From Typhlomys cinereus (Eukaryota > Chordata > Mammalia > Rodentia > Platacanthomyidae), in contig JALPQD010000247.1 in assembly GCA_023101885.1 (NCBI GenBank), positions 1,503,230 through 1,567,229 on the forward strand: a DNA stretch of 64,000 nucleotides, in the 5' to 3' direction. Position 1 is the first letter of the stretch. Each line of letters opens with the position of its first letter. The notes under the pieces are model-generated. The model ran no database searches. It was given only the letters and a program-made list of their open reading frames with translations, and was not told where the DNA came from. The position numbers and the translations under genes were made by a program. Of the stretch, positions 55,401 through 64,000 are shown one piece after another.

Positions 55401-56937
55401 GTGAATAATAAGAATAATTAGCATGGTTGGCATCTTGGAAGCCAGGCTGGCATGAAATTAAACACCCCTCCCCTTAGTAAATGATTCCCAGGGAAGTCTC
55501 ATGGGGGTGCAAGCATGACACAGGCAACTCCTGAGTCTCCCACTGCCTTCTCTTTTCAGACTTCCTCAAAAACTATCCCAAGGTGCACCTGCTCCAAGAA
55601 GCCTCCCCGACTGCTACAGAATCACAATGCTAAGTACTCCACACACAAATAGTGAACTGATGAATGAATGCTGGGAGTAGAGCAATGAAGGAGACAAGTC
55701 TTTCTTCTGCTCTTAACAAATTAATGGTTTAGTAAGAACAGGCACACTACTGATTTGCATGGTAAAAATATACCAACAGGGTTATTCGAAGTCCAGAGGA
55801 AGAGCATCCACCAGGCTAATGGCACCAAGAAAAGCTTCACGGAGAGTTGCTGAACTGAAATATAGAGGGAAAATGGAAACTAAACAGCAGGGACAGTGTT
55901 CAAAGACCTGGAGGTAAAGGAAAGCAAGCTGGGTTACAGGAACCGAAAAGATTTTAATAACCTTGGTCACAGAGTTGTAGGTTTCCTGATGTTGGACTTG
56001 GTTTCTTCCACTTTCTTAGTCCTGCTAAAAGCTGTTTAAACTAAAATAATTGTTTATCTATAAAGCATCCACAGTGAACACGCTAGTATATACCCCATGA
56101 TTCTAGGACAGGAGCTGGGCCTGGACGGGTGGCTGGCACTGGCATGACTTGTCGAGGCCTGCACCTTAGGTTCCAGGTCACAGAACAAAATCAGTTATGG
56201 GCTTGTGAGTAGGCTTGTCCAATCAGATGCTGACTTGATTGCAGTCACTAGCAGACCCTCAGCTTCCCTTGCCACCACAAAGTGGCCTATGCTAACCAAA
56301 TATTCTCCTTCTCTAGCTCACATACTTCAAAGCATTCTGTTCACATGCGCAAAATTAATTCCTGCAAGTGGATCAGGGAAGCAATCCCTGATCACCGAGT
56401 CAATACCATTTGGGATTGGATATTCTTTTCTCAGGCCCCTAAGCAAACAGTCTCCTGTGATCTTTCCAAATATTCTACTTGTGGGACAGTCCTAGAAAGT
56501 CGCAAGTCAGTGCTTCTTGTATTCTAGAGAGCAGCAATCCTTGCACCCTCTGAATGCCACAGCTGGCTGCAAGGGAGTAATGATATGACCCTGGTTGCTT
56601 TACTTACTGTCTGTCTGCTAGAGAAGCCTACACTTAATAGTCAGTTAATAGGATTCCAGTCTCAAAAATTCAGAACTGATTTTTTCTTGTGGTTACAGCA
56701 GACCAATTGCTCAATAAGTGAGAATCAGCAGAAGACTGCCCAATAGCCAGAGGGGAAGTAAGGCTGAATGTGAGACGCTGGGCTCAGTCGGCCTGGCCTC
56801 AGGGCCTTGACACATACACTATGACAGATGCATTGATCAATGTCAGCCTTAAGCTGATGTTTTCTCACGAGGAGACTGGCCACTTACACAATGCCAGGAC
56901 CTATAGCTTTCTTTTTTATTATTCATTTTCTTTACTG
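55401..56937. other. Unassigned, with possible old repeat
   Basis: 55650-55960 may be a decayed mammalian repeat ('gtgttcaaagacctggaggt' near 55898). 56100-56930 has no recognised repeat. Frames of up to 96 codons (56205-56495) have no motif. Confidence 0.4.
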
Positions 56938-57303
56938 TGTCTATGTGTGTTTTACATGTGGGTGGGTGTACATGTGCATACAAGAGTACACTTGCATGTG
57001 TGTGGCTATGGAGATTCAAGGGTGACATCGGGCATTATCCTGATTGCTCTACCTCATTTGTTCTTTCTGTATGTGTATGGACAAGAGTGCACTGGCGCGT
57101 GTGTGCCTGTGGAGGCTCAAGGGTGAAATGCCCTACTACTTGATGGCTTTGCTCTGGGTCTCTTAGCTTCCACCTTCCAGGGTCAGAATTGCAGGCCACC
57201 ACCATATCTGCACAGCATTTTTATGTGGGATCTGGGAACTGAACTCAGGTCTTTTTACTTGCAAGACAAAAAGCTTTAACCAATCAGCCATCTCCCTAGT
57301 CTC
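56938..57303 (-). mobile_element. S1 SINE, antisense, with partly duplicated distal segment
   Basis: The proximal body and head at 57140-57303 are normal ('tgaactcaggtctttttact', 'cagccatctccctagtctcc'). The distal segment appears twice: 'gattcaagggtgacatcggg' near 57012 and 'gaggctcaagggtgaaatgc' near 57111. This may be an internal tandem duplication or two nested copies. Confidence 0.75.
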
Positions 57304-58514
57304 CTAGAATCTACGGCGTTCTAAGAATACCTCTTTAACGGAATCAGGCCTCGCTGTCCTGACTGAAACCTTTTATGTCTTTATTTTCCAGGATGTCTTC
57401 CCTGAAAAATTGTACATGGCCCCATTTCTGTGACCCCCCACTTGGTTGTAGTTACCCTGTAGTCAGGAATAACCATCTGTTACCTCCTCAGTCAAGGTCA
57501 TAGAAAAAGCAACCATTTCGTGAACAGTAATGTGAGTTAATGACTTCCTATGTACTAGTCCCACCATGAAAGGATGTTTTTTACCCCACATATAGCCCCC
57601 AATGTGACCTTTGTTCAGGGCTACATTAGGAGCATGCTGTGTGCTGCCTGCAACCTTCTTTCTTGGGAGCTGTCTTGCACTATGGTTCTTGTGTCTATTC
57701 TGTGACCCATGCCAGGTAAACACTCAATGAGGGCCAGTGCTTCCAGCCAAGAGAAAACTCTGAAATGAAAACACACACAGGTCACGCTGCTGGGACCAGT
57801 AGCCTCTCGCTGCGAGCTGGGGAAAGGACTTTCCTTAGCTATTGTCCCAGAGCTGACACAGGCCAAGCCCCACATCTGGGAAGAGTTAGGAAGAAAGAAT
57901 AGCATGAAAGCCTGGGTCTCATGACCCTGCAGTCTTCCTTTCTGCTGTTCTCCTTCTCAATTCACTGGTTAGGAGTGATCGACTTGGATCTCAGAGCAAG
58001 CACAGGAACTAAAGCAAAAAGCAAGCCATGACTGGCAGTGCGTTGTTATTTCGAGCAGCTTTGTATCTAAATAAACACTTGCTGGAAGTTGCATATCATA
58101 TTGGACTTTAATCACCATGCCAAGCTCTTGTGAGCACTGCCTTGAGCTCAATGCCCCGCCCCAACTTGGCGGGCTTCACAGCTCCTGTCCCAAGGGCTCA
58201 ATAGAATTTGTGCTTATTGGATTTGGTCACAGATAGAATCTGGTATTTACACATCACACAGACACATGCTCGTTGCCTGAACTCCTTTAAACTGTAACAA
58301 TGAGGAAGTTCAGAAGAGGACCGCAGTGTTTTGGTGGCTGTCCCGAGAGTTAGGGCTGGCCCCAGGGTTTATTGATTGAGGAGCTTGAAAAGTGGCCACA
58401 AAGAAGACTTTGATGTATTTAGAGGACTAAAATCAAGCCTTGGTCCATTTAATAGATTTCTTCTATATGACAGAGGAAGGAGTAAAAGACAGCCTTCAAA
58501 AAAAAAAAAAATCA
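57304..58514. other. Unassigned sequence
   Basis: No gene or repeat family recognised. Minus-strand frames of 86-94 codons at 57463-57905 have no motif. A 14-A run lies at 58498-58511. Confidence 0.45.
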
Positions 58515-58700
58515 GGATGGAGGCCTGGTGGATGGCTTGGTGGGTAAGACAGTTTGCAGCTCAAACATGAGTTCTGAGTTTGGATCTCCAACACTCCCAT
58601 AAAAAGCCAGATTTGACCACCTATGTCTATAAACTTACTACCGGGATGGAGAGGTGGAGGCAGGAGGATTGCTGGGGCTCAAAACTGTCAGCCTACCAGG

Positions 58701-58732
<32 letters not shown>

Positions 58733-58835
58733 AAACCCCCACAAACTCCAGGTTCAGTGAGAGACTCGGTCTTGAAAGAACAAGGTGGAGAGTCAGAAGA
58801 TACCTGAGAACTTTCTCGGGCTCCACGTGTGCCCA
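58515..58835 (+). mobile_element. B3/B4-like SINE, sense
   Basis: Head 'ggaggcctggtggatggctt', 'agttctgagtttggatctcc', 'ggagaggtggaggcaggagg' and 'ccaggttcagtgagagactc' give the B3/B4 order. An (AAAAC)n expansion interrupts it at about 58701-58730. Confidence 0.75.
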
Positions 58836-59055
58836 TTGTGTGAACAATGACAGAATCAGAAAAGCATTTTTCTTTCTTTCTTTAAAGGAATAAAATTCTT
58901 TATTAAGGAAACAACTTCTGACTATGTATATTGAAGATTGCAGAAGTTAAAACACAAAAGGAATATTCCAAAATAGTGATTCACATCACAATTTATAGCA
59001 CATTTGAAAATAAATGTGGACATCGTGCAATATTTTTCATACATAAACCACTCTT

Positions 59056-59100
59056 ATTTATTTATTATTTATTTATTTATTCATTTATTCATTCATTCAT

Positions 59101-59139
<39 letters not shown>

Positions 59140-59370
59140 TTTGTGTGCGAAGAGACCACTTGAGTGAGGGTGTCTGTGAAAGCCCAAGAGTGACTTCAGG
59201 AATCATCCTGGAGTGTTCGACCTGTTTATTCTTTACTCTGGGGTTTCCCAGAGTAGAAGTGCAGGCCGCTCCACTTCCAACCTGCATTTTTACATGGGAT
59301 CTGAAATCTGAGCTCAGGTCACTTTGCTTACAAGGCAAAGGCTTTAACCTCTGAGTCATCTCTCCAACCC
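59056..59370 (-). mobile_element. S1 SINE, antisense, with TTTA tail expansion
   Basis: A TTTA/TTCA microsatellite at 59056-59141 is the expanded A-rich tail. It is followed by 'caggaatcatcctggagtgt', 'cccagagtagaagtgcaggc' and head 'tgagtcatctctccaaccca'. Confidence 0.88.
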
Positions 59371-60356
59371 ATCCTTTAATAAAAAGTTTTTTAACCTTGA
59401 AAAATATAACATTCTCAGTTTTCTGATATATATTGACAAACTTATCCTCATAAATTAATTTTATATTTTATCTCAATAATGTCACTTTTATTTATTTTTT
59501 AAAATAATGTGTTTAAAATGTGTTTGTCTCCATGTCTTTTCCCTCTTTCCACTCTCCTCTCCTCTCCCCCCTTCTTTCATCAATCCATCATAAAGTAATT
59601 TTAAAAGGGTCTGCTTAACGTACTCTAATGGAGAGATGATGCCAATGAAATGTAGGCTTATATAAGCAGAATTTTACCACAGACTGAAGTTTTAGAACAG
59701 CATTTTCCTTGGCTGGCCAGAATGAGCACACCGAAAATCGACTTTTTCAGTCTCTCTTGTGTCTCCGGAATTATCAAGTACTAACAAGAACCAGAAAGCC
59801 AGCCTAGCAGCCGTCTGCAGCACTAGCCCGGCTCAGGTTTCTACCTTGCTGACTTGGCTTCCCTCTTGACCAGATGATGAATCATTTCTGGGAAGAACCT
59901 GGGATCCTCTGGTTCCTTCCACTTTCCCCCACCCCTCGCTCCCACCCACGTCAGAGGTATGGTGTGGTGTGCTTTGCGACTGGCACTTCCCTTTGGAGAT
60001 GCTTTTGCATAAAACCTTGCTTTAGATCCTGCTTTCACGCGCACTGTCTGTGGGTTGGGTGCGTCCTGCCAAGTATGACTCACTGCTGTCTGGAAGTAGC
60101 AACCGGCTGAACATGAGCTCAGGCAAGCGGGGAGACCCCGTCAAGACCCACTTTCTGGAGTGTGCCACTTGTTTGAGTACTGCCAGTGATATGCATTTTT
60201 TAATGATTGAATGATAGGATTTAACTTTTGTATCAGCAACATGCTGACTAATGTGCCTGATTTCTCTCTCTCCAGACTCTGAGGAGGCTTATTTCTGTTC
60301 TCTTGCTTTCCCAGGACTTTGGTGTCGTACATGTTCATTAAAACGGCAGCACCAGG
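59371..60356. other. Unassigned sequence
   Basis: A/T-rich to about 59640, then average. No gene or repeat family recognised. Confidence 0.45.
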
Positions 60357-60625
60357 GCTAAAGAGATGTCTCAGTTGGCAAGGCACTTATCATGAAAGTG
60401 TGAGGACTAGAGTTGGATAGCTGCCACCCATGCAAATGCCAGGTAGCTCCCCTCCCCTACCCCCCATAATTCCCAGTGCCCAACAGGTACAGACAAAGAT
60501 CCTCAAAACAAGCTGGCCAGACAGGCTGGCCAAGTAAGTGACCTCTGTGTTCAAGTGAGAGACCCTTCCTCAGTATATAAGGTGGAGCCTAAGTGAGGAA
60601 GACACGTGGCATTGACTTCTGACCT
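60357..60625 (+). mobile_element. B3/B4-like SINE, sense
   Basis: 'gggctaaagagatgtctcag', 'gcacttatcatgaaagtgtg', 'cccataattcccagtgccca', 'gctggccagacaggctggcc' and 'gtatataaggtggagcctaa' with 'gaggaagacacgtggca' are B3 landmarks in order. Confidence 0.8.
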
Positions 60626-61015
60626 ATACACACACGTGCACACAGGAGTCCACAGGAGTCTGCACATATGCATATATGTGTACCATAAGCATGTGCATGT
60701 ACCTACATATATACACACATACACACATGCACAAAACATACCAACATACATGTGTAACCACGCACACGCATTGCATTTATACATACCACAAGTACATATG
60801 TATGCCTATACCTGTGTATACATATACATGCCATACATATACCCATACACATATGCATACACTCACAAATACTACATACACATACATGTGCTTACATACA
60901 TGTTTATACATATTCATGCCATACATGTGCCCACACACATGCTTACACACATGCACATTACATGCACATATATGTGCTCACATGCATGTATATATACATG
61001 TGCATGCACACATGC
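60626..61015. repeat. Long (CA/CATA)n-rich tract
   Basis: Nearly 400 bases of interrupted CACA, CATA and CATG units, grown from the tail of the preceding SINE. The Thr/His/Tyr-rich frames of 133-144 codons across it are artefacts. Confidence 0.95.
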
Positions 61016-61435
61016 CCAAAGATGCCATTGGTTTGACTAAGTCTCATGCAGATAACTGCTATTTGACCAGTAGTTAGTTGAGGTTATTAATAAAAGTCTT
61101 TTTTCATGTGCCATATGTATGCGAGACTGCTGAGCACTCTGCTGTGTCCCATGCTTTCACTTCTCATGTTACATGTTTGTGTAAGAGCCTTCAGAAAAAC
61201 AATGACTTCTTACTAAGAACCCCTAATGAGCTGAGGATGCTATTGCCTGGAGCCTGGAAAATACCTAATGGTAAGTGGGATGAAGCTAGATGTTCCCTCT
61301 GCTTGCTCTTAGGAGACAGTCAGATGTAGGTGCCACAAACTACCTCTGGCCTCCATCCAAATGGAAAAAGGCTGGAGACACTGATCACAGACTAAACACA
61401 TCAGTCCTTCTTTTGCCTCTGCAAGGTGCATATTT
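61016..61435. other. Unassigned sequence
   Basis: No gene or repeat recognised. Confidence 0.5.
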
Positions 61436-61518
61436 TTTTTCCTTTTTGCAGTCCTGGGAATGAACTCGTGCTTGCTAGGCCAAGTACTTTACTACCAGAT
61501 TGTATCCCCAGTCTAGTA
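61436..61518 (-). mobile_element. ID-like SINE, antisense
   Basis: 'agtcctgggaatgaactcgt' and 'gcttgctaggccaagtactt' with 'tactaccagattgtatcccc' match an inverted ID-type head. Confidence 0.6.
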
Positions 61519-62019
61519 AGTAATGTTTTTATTTTGAGTTGAAATTCTAGAGACATCGTCAGAGTTTAGCCCCCAAGCAACGCTATCCAGCGGAGCAGAG
61601 AGAAGCGGCTGGAGGAGGGGCAGGAGCAGCTGGCTGACAGCTAATCCCAGGCCTGGGAAGCCCCAGCACACTGAGATTCCTCAGGCCGTAAATAGAGCAG
61701 AGAGTCTTTCTTATAGGCTGGGAGTGGTGACAACAGGATTGTTGGGGATGGTGAGTAATGTTAGGGGGTTCATTCAAGGACCCTCAACTTGGTAACTTTG
61801 TCTCAGGAACTCAGGAGCCTCTTTTTATCTGGAAAAGTGAACAAATGACCATTTCTTTCCTTACAAGAGCTGCCTGAGCAGCATGGGGGAAGGTTGTTGA
61901 ACAGACATCTGTGCAAGGAAGATTTTGAGAAATGGACAATTCCCCTTATCAGGAAAGAGGATGGTTTGTGGACAGCAAGTTGGAGAAGCTTTTCCACTGA
62001 TCTAGCATGTTTTCCCTTT
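61519..62019. other. Unassigned sequence
   Basis: No gene or repeat recognised. Confidence 0.5.
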
Positions 62020-62366
62020 TATCCATGTGTACGTTTGGTGCATATGAATGTGTGCATGTATGTGAAGCACATGCACGCACTTGGCTGTGCATGCATGTGG
62101 AGGCCTGAGGTTATCAGGAAGCCTCTTCGATCACTCGTCCTTATTATTCTTCTGAGACTAGGTCTAATTAAACGCAGGGCTTACCAAGAGCACTAGTCTG
62201 GCTAGTCTCTTTCCTCTGGGGACTCCCAGATTCTGTCTTCTGGAGCTAGAATTACACATGGACCACCATGCCTATCCAGTATTTTTATGTGGGATATGGG
62301 GATCTGCTCTGGCCTTTTTTGGTTGTGTGGCAAGTGTTTTACCCATTGAGCCATGTCCCCAGTTCC
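62020..62366 (-). mobile_element. B3/B4-like SINE, antisense
   Basis: 'catgtggaggcctgaggtta', 'ctagtctggctagtctcttt', 'tggagctagaattacacatg', 'tttttatgtgggatatgggg' and head 'cattgagccatgtccccagt' give the inverted B3 order. Confidence 0.8.
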
Positions 62367-64000
62367 CTTTCTAAGCTCTTATAACATACCTTTATTCCTT
62401 TCTTTTATGGAGTAGGGAACCAAGTACATTGAGCACTCTGGACTGTCACATGTAGCAGAAGACAAAGGAACGTCTGGGAGCAGTGTTTTGTGCATTTGCT
62501 TCAGGAAGATTAGACACAAGGTGCTGGGAAGAGTGCAGATCGTCATGGGAGATGACATTAAGGAGACCGGGTGCGGTGAGGAGAGGTGATGGAAGCTCAA
62601 GAGGGAACAGACACTGAGGGAGGGCAAGAACAGTTGGAGGGGGGCAAAAGTGGGGAGAGGCAAAACCAAATGAGACATTTCCAGCTAGAATGACAAAATG
62701 AAGGTAGGTGGGAATAGGGATATTGGGTGGGTTCCTGTACTTTGGAAGATGTTGTCACTGGGTGGCATCCAGTTCTTGGGGCCATTGCTGCCTGCAAGAG
62801 AACTACCCTCACCTGTGGACATCAATTAAAGCACTCTGGATTCTTCTATGCTATTCAGCTGAGTCAAATCAACACAAGTCTCTTAGGAAAAGTCAGTTTC
62901 CCTAGAAAACAGATTTGGGTTCTAACTAGCAGGCAGCATTTGCAAGCCCTCCTTCATTAAGAAAGCTGGCGCTTGGTGAAGATAGGGAAACAGCAAGTCA
63001 TCGGGCAGAGTAAACACAGGGGACTTAATGCCACTTCGGGGCTGTGACAGCTGCTGTTGCCGTCAGCTGGGAAGTCTGAAGCCACAGGTTTGTTTTAGCA
63101 CCATCATCACAGCCCCATGGCTTGGCCCGGCCTCCTTTGCAGTCTTTGAAAGGGGAGAAGGATGCAAGATGACTCAGAACCCAAGTTCCTGTCATTGTTC
63201 AAAGTGTAAAAGACACTGAAAACCAACAGTCAGACCTACAAAAAAGTCACGCATGGTCACATCTCAACAGTTTCAATAATAGAAGCTGGACCCAGCTAAG
63301 CTGGGCGTTTTTCTGCGGTTGTTTCACTGGTGCAAATGTTCAGGGCATTTCTTTTGTGCCGATCTTACTTTACTTTCACAATCAGGTTAGCTATTGACCC
63401 AATCCCGCAGGATGGGCTTCTCAGCAGACATCACACAGGATCTGTAAAAATGCAGCCACTGCCGAGGTCTTCAGGAGGCCAAGGACTCTACATTACTAAC
63501 ACCTGAAGTGGTGCAGAAGCTGCTGTTGTAGATTGTGTTTTGAATGGCAAAGCGGTGGAGGACTCTGAAAGCTGGATGTTTCTGATCTGTTTTTTGTTAC
63601 ATGGATGGAATAATTGGTGTGTGCACAGTACTATTCCAAAGAATGAAATTTTCCCCCAAACCGTTCCACAATCTCTTGGAGATCTCTTTTTCCAAGTGTT
63701 CTCTAGGTCGATATATGGGACAGATGGAAAAGATCTTCATTATTTCCCCTGATCCCCAAACATCACCAGCAACTTTGCAGTGGATGACCAGTGAGGCTGG
63801 AGCTGGCGGTCACCCTCAAATGCCCGCCTCTTGCCAACAGGAGCAGAACCATTTTTTTTTCCTCAGGTCCCCTTGCAGGAAAGTTTGCTGGAATGATTAA
63901 TCTATTTCCTGACACTAAAAACTTCATTGCCTTGTAAGACACTGTGATTTTAAAAAATTAAAAAAAAAACAACTAAATAGAGGCTGGGAAGGAAAACCTG
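62367..64000. other. Unassigned sequence to window end
   Basis: Mostly free of recognised repeats. Short frames of 60-100 codons on both strands have no motif. 63000-63550 looks single-copy. An 8-T run at 63852 and a 9-A run near 63960 are minor. Confidence 0.45.

Noticed and set aside
60606..61077. Frames of 133 and 144 codons, Thr/His/Tyr-rich
   Set aside because: Translation of the CA/CATA repeat following a SINE.

Overview
This window is rodent nuclear DNA made up of transposon remnants and unassigned sequence. I find no intact protein-coding gene, no RNA gene and no organised accessory system. Rodent origin is shown by B1-type SINEs (7SL-derived, about 21126-21275 and 33452-33566), an ID-B1 dimer (32112-32331), several ID-like copies, B3/B4-like SINEs, and L1 3' ends of the rodent type. 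The commonest SINE has a B2-superfamily head but a body that does not match mouse or rat B2. That points to a non-murid lineage. A dipodoid such as a jumping mouse, birch mouse or jerboa is my best guess, from memory of the DIP family only and not certain.

Layout. 0-6 kb: SINEs, an L1 3' end (about 2.03-3.0 kb), an inverted L1 piece (4.46-4.85 kb) and microsatellites. 6.7-11 kb: an L1 cluster, with an ancient antisense L1M, a rodent L1 3'UTR in antisense, then a sense L1 ORF2-to-3'UTR copy carrying a young SINE. 12.6-13.4 kb: an interspersed repeat invaded by GATA units. 14.0-15.3 kb: a processed pseudogene of RABGGTB with a perfect 17-bp target-site duplication, the only gene-derived sequence I recognise. 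16.4-23 kb: an LTR-like segment, SINEs, L1 pieces and a GAAA tract. 23-33 kb: dense SINEs plus two copies of a repeat beginning near GTCAACTTGACA, one of which sits inside a SINE. 34.1-34.6 kb: a purine tract enclosing a short CpG-rich patch. 35-45 kb: more SINEs, ancient L1 pieces and a GC-rich non-repeat stretch at 41.0-42.3 kb. 45-64 kb: mostly unassigned sequence with scattered SINEs, MIR, MER5-like and L1 fragments and long microsatellites.

The most informative signal is transposon history. One SINE lineage appears here as an old, divergent form (called S1 below) and as a younger derived form (S2). S2 copies are similar to each other, CpG-rich and flanked by 14-17 bp target-site duplications. 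S2 appears to lack a segment near the 3' end that S1 has. The nestings give relative ages: S2 inside L1, S2 at the edge of an S1 copy, and the GTCAACTTGACA repeat inside an S1 copy.

Family assignments rest on remembered consensus sequences, not on a search, and most boundaries are good to about 5-20 bases. Stretches marked unassigned may be introns or intergenic DNA. Nothing seen here shows a splice-bounded exon.
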